64,000 nt of DNA from Thamnidium elegans. Lineage: Eukaryota > Mucoromycota > Mucoromycetes > Mucorales > Mucoraceae. The stretch's first letter is position 1; each line of letters starts with the position of its first letter. This document shows, one piece after another, positions 54,101-63,179 of the stretch. Under the pieces are notes generated by a model. The model was not told the DNA's origin. It worked only from the letters and a program-made list of their open reading frames with translations, and did not search any database. The translations under genes and the position numbers were made by a program. The DNA lies in contig JAIXMG010000015.1 of the NCBI GenBank assembly GCA_025201345.1, forward strand, positions 1 to 64,000, written 5' to 3'.

Positions 54101-56285
54101 ACGAAACGTGGCTAATTTACAGGAAGTATGGAAACAAGAACATACTGACGCATTTAACAAATTGAAAGTGGCATTAGCTTCCGCACCTCTTATTTATCCC
54201 ATTGATTACAATTACCCTCTTCATGTTGCTACAGACGCTAGCAATACAGCTATTTGTGGTGTTTTATACATGCAAGTTGGCGATAAAAAGAAGTATGTTG
54301 CCATGGCAAGTCGCGGGTTAACTAGCGTGGAGAGATGTTACTCAACTACAAGACGTGAACTATTAGCTATAGTTTATTGTTTTCAACGTTTTAATAAATG
54401 GCTGGTACAGAAGCACTTTACCTTACATACCGACCATCGTTCACTTTTATATATTCAAACAAGTCTAGTACCTAATCATTTACTATTGACTTATTACGAA
54501 ACGTTATTTAGTCTTTCATATACTGTTATTCATATTCCTGGTATCCTAAATGTTATTGCTGATGCTGGAAGTCGCATGTACACAGAAGGGTATAAACTGC
54601 AAGGTGGGGAAATAATAAATGAAAACAATAGCGGTTTTATTTTGAAAAAAGAGAAACGTACTTTTGAGACTGCTTTAGGCGAGTCACAATCAAGTGTCCC
54701 TGTTAAACTTTTAAAATACAGACGAAAGCAACAGAAGTTAACTCCTCAGTTAAACATAAACAACTTTCATAAACAAGTTAGACATATTCCTGATACTAAT
54801 ACTACTGACGCGTCTGAGAAAAAGACAACCAGTAAATACAGTACTCAATTAGTCATGCGAGCTATGCAATACCGAGATTACATTACACCTCCTCCTGCAG
54901 AAAGAGACGATATTATTAATCGCGCTCACATATTGGGACACTGGGGACAGAATAGTGTCCTGAAAACTATTCATAATGACTATAATCTACATTGGACTAA
55001 TATTCATAAAGACATTCAACGTATTATTTCCAATTGTGAGCAATGTTGTCACTATTCTATAGGAAAAGTGGGGTACCACCCTTTTCGTTCTACTTCACCT
55101 ACACAAGTGTTTGATCACTGGTCAATGGATTTGGCTACGTTCAATATTACTTCAACTAGTGGAAATAATTATATGCTTATTTTAGTTGATCATTTCAGCC
55201 GATTTACGATTCTTCGCGCAATCACAGATAAATCTAGTCTCACTATAGCTAAAGAATTACTTAACGTTTTCTGTCTCTTTTCTTTTCCTAAAGTATTAAC
55301 TTCTGACAATGGATCTGAATTTGTTAACGAAATCGTATCACAGTTAATCTTAATGAGTGGCATTGACAGACGATTATCTTTACCATATACTCCTACTGGT
55401 AATAGCGTTACAGAAAGATTCGTAGGCATTGCAAAATCTGTTATTGTTAAATCACTGAAAGGAAAACATGCTGATTGGGACTTATACCTTAATCCTACGC
55501 AATTAGCCATGAATATTAAATATTCTAAACTACACAAGTCCAGACCTTATAGTATTGTATTTAATAGACAACCAAACGATTTCAAAGACTATTCTAAAGT
55601 AGTACCTACTTTATCTTTAATGAAAGCCGATACGAAAAAGATACATGACAGACTTGTCTTTGCTCAAGAAGTTGTTATACCACAAATCGCTTTATTAATT
55701 AAAACTACACAAGACAATGATCATGCTCGTTTTGAAAAAACACACAAGGTTTTAAAAGACATGTATCCAGTTGGTAGTAAGGTTATGATAGTTAATGTAC
55801 ATCGTAAGTCTAAGTTGGATGAAAGATATTCTGGTCCTTTTACTATCAAAGGTTACACCAAAAACAAATCTTACATTCTAACTGACAGACTTGACAATCT
55901 TTTAAGCCGTGATATCCCTACGCAACAAATTAAATTAATTCAATCCAGTGCTGCTTCTCAAAATGAAGTAAAAGACCAACATTACGAGGTACAAGCCATT
56001 GTTGCACACCGAGGTGGACCTATTGATTACGAATATCTTGTTCATTGGTTAGGATACAATAATGAAGCTGATCATACATGGCAAAATGCATCTGATTTTG
56101 ATTCTACTTTACATATAGAACTCTATTGGCAACGTAGAAACGGCATGACTACAAAGGCAGCACCTTTAGCCAATACTGTCAATACTACTATTCGTAAGAA
56201 AGCCAATCGTGATAAGCATTCTAACGAGAATGCTCGAATTATTACTCGATCTCAAAGACTTCTTGATGCTACGCAACAGAAGTAA
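51138..56285 (+). CDS. Gypsy-F Gag-Pol polyprotein
   Basis: 1715 aa in one frame. Gag with LPLFQWENQVS and SLDTFIDRFNSLRRR; two zinc knuckles, CDYHKTTTHNTSEC (~380) and CYQCGATGWTHKHRC (~410); retropepsin AIIDTGATFSMV (~550); RT with TVLDIKACFNSF (~818) and YVDD (~880); RNase H with ATDASNTAICG (~1032) and HTDHRSLLYI; integrase HHCC (HILGHWGQ..CEQCCHY, ~1265-1310), core SMDLATF, TSDNGSEF, SVTERFV; chromodomain with AHRGGPIDYEYLVHWLGY (~1620); basic tail. The usual D.LSR box at the RNase H end reads DAGSRMY. Catalytic residues intact. A T run of about 50 (56411-56461) lies in the 3' UTR. Confidence 0.95.
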   Translation: MSAPVNSPIGSVNTPIGPANRPSNAMEEVEYSASNATPSCLPRGTGSDPATGLQVSISLAHEEIVSLSAFIASSNGTVDDLKNLRAKLSKRVGDLELLSKAFKLIQATTDNTLAGAKLSSVVPRNLPLFQWENQVSVPGAPVFVDINTCIMNFTDVMISHNLDLDSNYLRVLPPLLAGTIRLWFEDFVTQFRTVYQQDPSWIQFSTAMQERYGLNAQEARNNCARELNSIVMFDGESLDTFIDRFNSLRRRAVDQVLPNSLLIERFLIAVPQKVAEYINVAMVSFPMYKQQDIDVLTDLARRLNNSTLFNVRNNNSSSSLVAPRAPKRTAASIDHNDVVHKSSNRSRHATNLARATVPTGISAGESSLGPASSVNKPTGKFCDYHKTTTHNTSECRAALTKGSVVNDRTCYQCGATGWTHKHRCATAQRTTAPTTTQEYNFGAMNLSQTSSIVGSSALTASASATPSVVSSVGPSSSVTTTRAELQAAYNAGLADATNEIAHMEISDDDAHAAFQAQECKYHNVFSLLPENKSNMIIIPIIIESIKTYAIIDTGATFSMVSPLFSSFLGNKIKIIPSTGTIQLGHSASTVERSSSTTLDIFYNKKLLKHKFEIFPFYTTKNNNTIPILIGLDLISKLNIGITGLALSHNELAANNPFSDPPIDPSPSEPNNSPYGTMAERKEMEKLLEPVLVANKNIDVKNTYCTLPGAIVYLETKPGCIAYRKSYSLPLAYKDKVAEQLQIWQDDNVIEPVSTYNGFNSPLLVVGKKDTSGKISKEKIRLVTDVRNLNALLTETDTQRFPLISEIHQKLGMAKIHTVLDIKACFNSFKIAKEHRHKLAFTDVFTNKQWQYKKAPFGISFIGNLVQRVLQDLFSDLEYIQVYVDDLTISTSDTLLHHTECVAEVIRRLTSHNLMIATEKMVFGQKSIFILGWTIQDGAMVPDYRKVNTAHEFELPHSTKQLQSYLGYMNYFRSNILLYAHISAPLDQLRNVANLQEVWKQEHTDAFNKLKVALASAPLIYPIDYNYPLHVATDASNTAICGVLYMQVGDKKKYVAMASRGLTSVERCYSTTRRELLAIVYCFQRFNKWLVQKHFTLHTDHRSLLYIQTSLVPNHLLLTYYETLFSLSYTVIHIPGILNVIADAGSRMYTEGYKLQGGEIINENNSGFILKKEKRTFETALGESQSSVPVKLLKYRRKQQKLTPQLNINNFHKQVRHIPDTNTTDASEKKTTSKYSTQLVMRAMQYRDYITPPPAERDDIINRAHILGHWGQNSVLKTIHNDYNLHWTNIHKDIQRIISNCEQCCHYSIGKVGYHPFRSTSPTQVFDHWSMDLATFNITSTSGNNYMLILVDHFSRFTILRAITDKSSLTIAKELLNVFCLFSFPKVLTSDNGSEFVNEIVSQLILMSGIDRRLSLPYTPTGNSVTERFVGIAKSVIVKSLKGKHADWDLYLNPTQLAMNIKYSKLHKSRPYSIVFNRQPNDFKDYSKVVPTLSLMKADTKKIHDRLVFAQEVVIPQIALLIKTTQDNDHARFEKTHKVLKDMYPVGSKVMIVNVHRKSKLDERYSGPFTIKGYTKNKSYILTDRLDNLLSRDIPTQQIKLIQSSAASQNEVKDQHYEVQAIVAHRGGPIDYEYLVHWLGYNNEADHTWQNASDFDSTLHIELYWQRRNGMTTKAAPLANTVNTTIRKKANRDKHSNENARIITRSQRLLDATQQK

Positions 56286-56410
56286 CTTTAGATAAAACAT
56301 GAACCTTTTCCCTATTATATTTTTTTTTTTTTTTCCTCATGAAGGTTTTAAGGGTTTTTACTGGTCTCATATATGTTTTACTACGGTTCATTATTATTTA
56401 GCTTATACTT

Positions 56411-56411
56411 T

Positions 56412-56461
<50 letters not shown>
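56411..56461 (+). repeat. ~50-bp T tract in Gypsy-F 3' UTR
   Basis: Uninterrupted T run between the gag-pol stop and the polypurine tract. A second shorter T run is at about 56323-56335. Confidence 0.8.
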
Positions 56462-56462
<1 letters not shown>

Positions 56463-56557
56463 CTCTCTCTTCCTTTTTCTCTTCCTTCATTTCTTTCTTG
56501 ATCCTTTTTAAACGGGGTCACCCTTTTTTAACTTATATCAAAGCTGGTGGGGGGTAA

Positions 56558-57103
56558 TGTTATATCTACGTATTATATTTCAATAAATACTAATTTATAT
56601 ATACTTATACAAGTCATATCCTCATATGTCACTTACATAAGCTATACACAAATCACAGTATTTATTTACAAATTAATCTCAGATATATTCTATTGTTCTA
56701 TCGCTTTGATCATAAAACTAGAAGACTGCTTAAACTCTTGACAAACAGAAGATAACTGGTTTACATAAATAATTGTCACATTATTTATAATCAACAAGCC
56801 TCTATCTTACGTCTTTTGTTAAAGAAGCCAATTAGAAGCATAATACGCATCGCTGCTATTGTAATTGACCTTCTAAAGAATCTATTTATCTTTCCAAATT
56901 GCTCATTCATTAATGTCTCGTTGAAACTGTCCAAGTTTCACATTAATGGTAAGCGCTTATTCAACCCATAATATGTATATAAGGCACACACTTTTTCATT
57001 AATAAAAATAACAATCTATTCTTAGTCTGATAATTATCTAGTTATTTTACTTTTTTATTTTATTTTTTGATATAACTTTTATTTTATAACCGTTAATATC
57101 ACA
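56558..57103 (+). repeat. Gypsy-F 3' LTR
   Basis: 546 bp, same as 50516-51061. Confidence 0.94.
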
Positions 57104-58186
57104 AACGCTTTTCCTTTTCGAATATCACTTTTCACACCTTTTAAGCCAGGTTTTTCTTCTGCTGAGAGGTAGTCATTATCGTCATTAATGCTTCTTAAAA
57201 TAAAATCTACACGTTGATTGTTTATATCCTCGAATTCTTTCGTTATGTTTGAATAACAGTCAGCTCTTTTCGAGGTGAACTTGTCGTCGTAGATGAACGC
57301 ATTGTCAAAGACAGCTGAGTATACATGCATCCGAAACCAGGATTCGTTATGATCTGATTTTAGTAGGAGACGCGAAGACCAAAGTTCTGCAATCGTACCA
57401 AAGGCTAATCTGATATATCGACATAACGGATCCATATTTTCTTGAGAGTAAAAAATTGCTAACAATTTTTCAATATCCTTTCGACTTTTGCAATCAGCTA
57501 TCTTCATTAACATTTCCCTTTCACCTTTAGTTATCATAGGCTGTAAGCCAAGTTCTAAATCATTAGTGGTTTCTTTGAGACACTTTTTAAATCGTCCTGC
57601 AATCCTGTCCTCCATTAAGTCTAAGTATCCATCATTACCAAATTTATCGCATAGAAATGCCATTCTTTCATTAGGTGTCATGTTTTTTACATTATCGATG
57701 AGAGCCGCTTGACTGGATTGTTCGTCTTGTTGATATTGTCGATCTTGTTGCACTTGTTGGACTCTGTTTATGACGTCTTCATCCAAAAGCTGCCGTGTAT
57801 GGCTTGCTACGTTTAAAAGCTTATTTATCTGGGATGAGGTGCATATTTTATAAATGGATTGTCGCAAAGAATCAATTTTCTCCTTATCTTCTAAAGTGCT
57901 GTTAGCGCGTCGATCCTTGTAGTTGTCAAGACATTCTTTTAAATATAAATCGCCTAATTTTTCCAAGTTGTTTTTGGTGGGCTCAATCACAAGTTGGTGA
58001 TCAATGAATTTTCAGGATAGTTTCATATTTCCACTCAGAGATAGCGTGGTTCGTTAAGTAATCAGCAACAATTTTACAGATCGAATTCTTGTCCTCCTCT
58101 AGATTTAAAGTGTCGAGCATTTTTCGTGAGAAAGGTGCAACGACTCTACACAACGTCCATGAATCAATTTTATGCAACGCGGACAT
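57104..58186 (-). pseudogene. Mucoralean family gene with PD-(D/E)XK-like core, 5' part
   Basis: The ATG at 58186 starts MSALHKIDSWTLCRVV. After ..KYETILK the frame slips by one base in a T run at 58009-58012 and continues HQLVIEPTKNNLEKLGDLYL. A Gln-rich coiled part (QQVQQDRQYQQDEQSSQ) is followed by a conserved C-terminal domain with NQRVDFILRSINDDNDYLSA and EEKPGLKG. D..(n)..E-x-K (RVDFI..AEEKP) is the signature spacing of the PD-(D/E)XK nuclease fold. This is an inference from motif only. The gene is cut by Gypsy-F at 57104 and continues at 50515. Confidence 0.6.
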
Positions 58187-58189
58187 GGA

Positions 58190-58359
58190 ATCATTCTTGA
58201 GACGTCACAACTTTTCGTGTTATGAAATTTTAAATAAAAATCCTCCAAATTTATTTTCAATAAAAGTTACATATGTTTAGCTGAAATGCTTTAAAACCAA
58301 ATGCTTAAAGAGAAAAAGTAAGGTAAGTATAGGAGCATAGATTTACAAGGTTCGCAGAA

Positions 58360-58392
<33 letters not shown>

Positions 58393-58799
58393 GTCTGGTG
58401 TTATTTTTTTTTAGTAGTTCAGGGATAGATTTGCGCAACAAATTTCCTTTAACTTTTGCTTGGAACGTGGGTTGATTGAGACAGCGTTCACGGTTGTTGG
58501 CATGGGTTGATTGAGACAGTGCTGCTATAGACAACTAACAAGCTTTAGTTTTTTTTTATTATTCTTTCTTCTTAAGCCTTTGCTTGGTAGTGTGAAGAGA
58601 ATCACAAAAATATCTTCATTTTAGCAGGCACATGTCGCAGGTATCAACCAGAGAGTAGCGAAGCAGCTATATCAAGAACCCTCAGACGGTTCGTATTCGA
58701 GATCCAAGCCGCTCAACAGGAAAAACTCTCAGTTCCTTCATCATGTCCTCAAAACTTGTTTAACCTCGTACTGCTCGCGCAAAGAGAAAAGAATTTCAA
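58190..58799. other. Upstream region of the family gene, A-tract
   Basis: A 30-bp A run at 58362-58391; otherwise no gene recognised. ORFs here are translations of the homopolymer. Confidence 0.4.
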
Positions 58800-58945
58800 G
58801 ATGTCCGGATGAATATAAAGAGCAAGATGAAACGTGAAAAGCTAATGACTGAGGAAACTTTATCTCAAAGAAGTGCTGATGCCTGCAACAATGTTCGTAT
58901 TAGCTAGCTCCGTGCTTTTTGCAGCCATTCTAAGCGACATATCAG
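58800..58945 (+). pseudogene. Mariner-type transposase C-terminal relic
   Basis: Reads KSKMKREKLMTEETLSQRSA, DACNNVRIS, stop, LRAFCSHSKRHIS, closely similar to the relic at 46555-46700. The catalytic residues are missing. Confidence 0.55.
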
Positions 58946-59260
58946 TTACTGCATAGATAAAATTCCCTTCTAATAAAATGCTCCAACTTATTCACCAATT
59001 TCTTTTTTAGTAAGCTCCAAATTATTTTTTTATTATCACCATTTATTTCTCCAAATTAACCAATATTTCCCAGCTTCACTGTATGATAAACTCATCCTTA
59101 CACACAAAAAAAAAAAAGGAAAGTTAAAGATGATGTATTAAGTCCAGATAGTTCAAATCACACTTTTTGTTTACGATGCGAGTACAATAACCTGCTTATT
59201 CGAATATACAAGGAATGGTTTTAATTATAACTTCATTTTGAGGCCTATAACACAATGTTT

Positions 59261-60340
59261 ATTCTGGTTTAGCATCTAATATGTCTTTTAATGAAACATT
59301 TGCTGAACCTCTCTTCTTTGGTGATGGCGTATTTTCTGAAGGTTTCCAACCAGTCTATATAACCAAGTGTTAATACTAAAAAATAAGAAAAAATCAAGAA
59401 AAAAAAAAGAAGTAATAAGTACCAAGTAAATGATTTGAAAGGTTGCAGGAATTGATCCATCTGGCTGTCCATGCAATTCTATATTCTACCATTAATATAA
59501 AAAATAAAAATATGTTATATATTAATATATGTACCTTTATAAATTGCGGCAGCGGAAAGAAGTGTATCTCTTTTTAAAATGGACGTCTGATAATAATATA
59601 AGTACACAGAAAAACGAGTAAAAATAATAAAGTACCTTGTTAAAACAGCATTACTTTCATCCATAGAACGAAGATCTTGCATTAATTCAAAAGCGTTAGA
59701 ATAATTTACTTGAATTTCGTCAACATCAACTGTAACGATGTTCTTAATTCAAATAAGGTATCATTACCAAACATGGTACCGATAAATACACCATCAGGCT
59801 TAAGTGAGTTTTTAATTTGAATTAAAGCACCAGGTGAATCATTCACCCAATTTAAAGATAAACTAATAACTACAGCATCCAAAGAGTTTTCTTCAAAAGG
59901 CAATAATTCTTCATCTACGACACGTCTTTCAACTTCAATTGGATAAGGTACATTAATATCTCTGTTTTAATATTTTTCTGACATATAACACACAATTAGT
60001 TTTTTCATCATATCTTTGGTAGCATGCTTTACAATATGTCCACAACCAGAACCCAAATCAACAACTGCATCAAAATCACGTTAATATCCTACACATATAG
60101 GTAAATTAGAAAATTGAGTATACCCAGTTTTTTTTAATTTAGTACCAAAAGTCGATTGGCAACTCTAGCTGCGATCTCATCCTTGAGATAATCAACTGTT
60201 CGACTTTCTTCTACATTGGAGGCTGCTAGATCTTTTTGTGAAAACTTAGCTTTTTTGTCAAATACATTAAAAGCTTGTGGTGTTGTAACGTAATTGCGTC
60301 TAGTCTGTCTAGTTAATTGACGAATCGTAGTTGCAAACAT
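59261..60340 (-). pseudogene. NDUFAF5-like methyltransferase, decayed copy with introns
   Basis: The ATG at 60340 starts MFATTIRQLTRQTRRNYVTT, a mitochondrial-type leader, then FNVFDKKAKFSQKDLAASNV as in NDUFAF5, the complex I assembly factor. After an intron (donor GTACTAAAT, acceptor TGTGTAG) come DLGSGCGHIVKH (SAM-binding motif), [20 protein letters not shown] and [13 protein letters not shown]. Later exons read [37 protein letters not shown] and GWKPSENTPSPKKRG, ending at 59261. It carries at least two frame breaks (near 60080 and 59965) and lacks ~30 residues after FELRT. The retained introns show a DNA-level duplicate, not a retrocopy. A functional copy should exist elsewhere. Confidence 0.8.
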
Positions 60341-60826
60341 TGTTAATAAAAGCAAAAGTGTATTTTTTTTACGCTCAGGGAATGCGATAATCATATATCC
60401 ATGTTAAAGTGGTCACTTGTGTAATTTCCACAGTTGTTCAGATAGAGCTTAACTACACTGAAGAAAATATTGATAGCTATAGAGGTGCTCAAGGTCCAAA
60501 GATATGTAGGTGTATTCGCTTGTGAAATACAATTGTGTAATTACTGTCGGCTTTAAAAGTTAGGTTGAACCTTGCCTTAGATAAAGGGTAGTTAGAGGGT
60601 GAGTGTATGGCATCGCACTTTTTTTTTTTATTGATCCTATAGATAGACTACGCATCTAGACTTTACCTTTATAAAATAAAAAAGTTATTTTTGGTTCATT
60701 ATCAAATCAATCAATCACTGCTTTAATAACATTGATAGGTACGAGCGATATATTTAATGAATGGACCGGTAATATTTGAATGAGGCAGATCCTGATAAAT
60801 AATAAACTCTTTTTTTCCATTTTAAA
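60341..60826. other. Intergenic, nothing recognised
   Basis: No RNA gene or repeat recognised between the NDUFAF5 relic and the ORF at 60827. Confidence 0.35.
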
Positions 60827-61063
60827 ATGGAGTCTAGAGTAAACACTTTAACTAACTACTTCGATGCCTCGCCACGGTCATTATTCAATAACTTCGTACA
60901 AGAGAAATACTATGAAATACAAGCAGTTAGCAATAACATTGAAGCTTCTTCCGCGTTAAGCTTGCAAAAAATCTGGGTATCTTCTTACAATCAAGTTATT
61001 AGGATACAAATACTAGGGTTAAAGTTACAATCTAACCCAATTTCTGAAAATAATGAAGATTGA
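60827..61063 (+). CDS. Small hypothetical protein
   Basis: 78 aa starting at MESRVNTLTNYFDASPRS, preceded by TTTTTTTCCATTTTAAA. Amphipathic helical look (NNFVQEKYYEIQAVSNNIEA, SLQKIWVSSYNQVIRIQILG) and no repeat character. Codon use is more balanced than in the flanking AT-rich DNA, so it may be real or the first exon of a longer family gene. No function assigned. Confidence 0.4.
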   Translation: MESRVNTLTNYFDASPRSLFNNFVQEKYYEIQAVSNNIEASSALSLQKIWVSSYNQVIRIQILGLKLQSNPISENNED

Positions 61064-61171
61064 AAAAAAAATGTATCCAGTGTGTGGTATTTCAAGGAGA
61101 AATACTTGAAGAATACTTAAAAAAAACACTAACTATTTACACAGGTTATATTATGCAATATCTATAAGGAA

Positions 61172-61560
61172 TTGGAGAAATACTTTGATTCAACACAGAA
61201 AAAATAATAAAACAGGTCAATAAGATCAATATATAGTATTGATACAACTCGGGAAAACTATGTTTAAGTGTAGATTTTGGGAAAGATATTATATAATAAT
61301 AAAAATAGTAGTTTTAAGTGAGCATCAGACTATATAGTTGTCAACTTAGTTATGTAGTTTATTTATTAGTTTATTCGAAATGATATTAGACGTCTTGTCT
61401 TCACTAAGGGACTATAAAACGATGTTATTTAAAACAAGGGGATAATCAAACGGAATGATAGATAGAGGGTAATACAATAAAATCGTATAAAGTAAAATAA
61501 TAGTTTTAGACTGTTTGAATAGTATCCAAAAATAAAAAGTTTATTTGGACAAAACGCAAT
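61172..61560 (+). repeat. Diverged LTR relic related to Gypsy-C
   Basis: The first ~65 bp (TTGGAGAAATACTTTGATTC..) resemble the start of the Gypsy-C LTR. The rest diverges. The right border is approximate. Confidence 0.45.
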
Positions 61561-61564
61561 GTAG

Positions 61565-63070
61565 CTATATTTGCTCATTAGTAATGACTTCATCTGAGTA
61601 ACCAATTTCCCCTTTAAAATAACTAGATGGCTATTTTATGTATGATCAACAGCCATAATCAAAGCTAAACATGTTGATATTAATATAAATCTCTGTGTTT
61701 TACGCTCAGAATAATATTGCAGTAAAAAGCGCGTATCTTGAGAGAGAATATTATCCGTCGCTTCGCTTCTTATAAAGCATTCACATGTGTTTACTAATAT
61801 TTTTATATATTACTTGCAGGAAAAAGATCAAAGAAAACGCCAACTGTATGTAATATCGACTTTGTGTAATAAACAAGGAACGCCTACTCTGTGTAATACA
61901 GTCAATCCAATATAATTTGTCGCTGCTGTAGGATAAATGTCGGTTTTTATAATACAAAATATACAGGAAAGCGACAAATTATTTCTGGACAAACAGCAAA
62001 ATTTATTGGATGAATTGTATCCATGAAATGTTAGGATTCTTGAACTTAAAAAACTATACTATTATCCCAAACAGAAAATCCTGATAGAGAACTATCCTCA
62101 CTTCTAACTAATATCTTAAATGAAACTTAATAGGATGAAAAAGAGTTAAAATATGTCCCTATATCTATCTATCGCAAGTAGTAATTTATGTGTTGCTGAA
62201 CATTAAAAAAAAAAAAGAAAGAAAGGTAAATACGCTTGGAGAAAAAGAAAGCATCGTTTATTTTATGTTTACAGCACCGAGCAAACGAAATAAGTAGACC
62301 TTACCTCAATGACAAGTCTGGAATATATAAAATTCAGCTAATAGAATTACAAGGACAAGCTAGACGCTTAAAAAACCTTCTTATTTTTACTCTTTAACGA
62401 TCTTATCGAAACATCTGATAGACAGATTTATCTGATCTGATTACCTCGTATACAGCTCCTATTTAACTCGCTGAATGCCAATATGGTGATCCATAATACA
62501 GGGAAATAGTAACGGTAAAATCAATAAGCATTATATATTTTATAAAAAATAATAAGAATGAATTTTATTTGGGGTAGTTTTATTAATAGCTAACGAATCT
62601 GCAAGAAAAAAAAAAGAGAAGGGAATACTGTTCAGAATATGTAATATTGCAGTAAAGAATGAGTATCATTAGAGAGCATGCTTTCTAAATTATATCTATA
62701 TTCTTCCAGGAAAATTGATAATTTTTTCGAAAACATATCCTTCCCAAGACTTCTTAAGCAAATTTTTAGCAACCAGCCTTACACGAGAGCAGCTTTTTAG
62801 ATTTAATTTTTTTGCTCTGGTTTAAAGCTAAAGCGGTTTCCGTAATAGTAAAATACTCTGCAAACTACAAGTCATAACAAAAATGGCGAGTTCCTTTTTA
62901 ATACTAATAAAATAATCCTCAGCGATTAAGGATTGTATAAACTTTATATTTGACTGTTCTGTTTTCACTGTAAGATCAAAGACCAGAAGTGATTTTTTTT
63001 TCAGGATCGTCGTCATAACATGATTCTAAATTTCTATTGCTGTCTATTATCTAAACAAAATTTAGAGCAT
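61565..63070. other. Non-coding stretch with a diverged direct repeat
   Basis: AATATTGCAGTAAA-containing segments at ~61710 and ~62645 are similar for ~45 bp. No gene recognised. Confidence 0.35.
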
Positions 63071-63179
63071 AGTATTTTTTGAGCATGGTCACTTTTCGAG
63101 CTTGGTCCTTTTTTGAGCATGGAATTTTTGAGTTTTTTTTTTTAGCGTGGCTACTTATTTTAGAGCATGGCGTTAAATC

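Larger units (their letters stand above)
50516..57103 (+). mobile_element. Gypsy-F: intact Ty3/gypsy chromovirus inserted in a host-family gene
   Basis: 546-bp LTRs at 50516-51061 and 56558-57103 (TGTTATATCTACG...TTAATATCACA), identical on reading. 5-bp duplication AACGC (50511-50515 and 57104-57108). Polypurine tract GCTGGTGGGGGGTAA. T9 directly after the 5' LTR. Single open gag-pol frame. Looks young and complete. Confidence 0.95.

Noticed and set aside
56299..56511. 70-aa Phe-rich ORF
   Set aside because: Translation of the T tract in the Gypsy-F 3' UTR.
61710..62690. Direct repeat around AATATTGCAGTAAA as transposon ends
   Set aside because: Same orientation, diverged after ~45 bp, no duplication at the borders.
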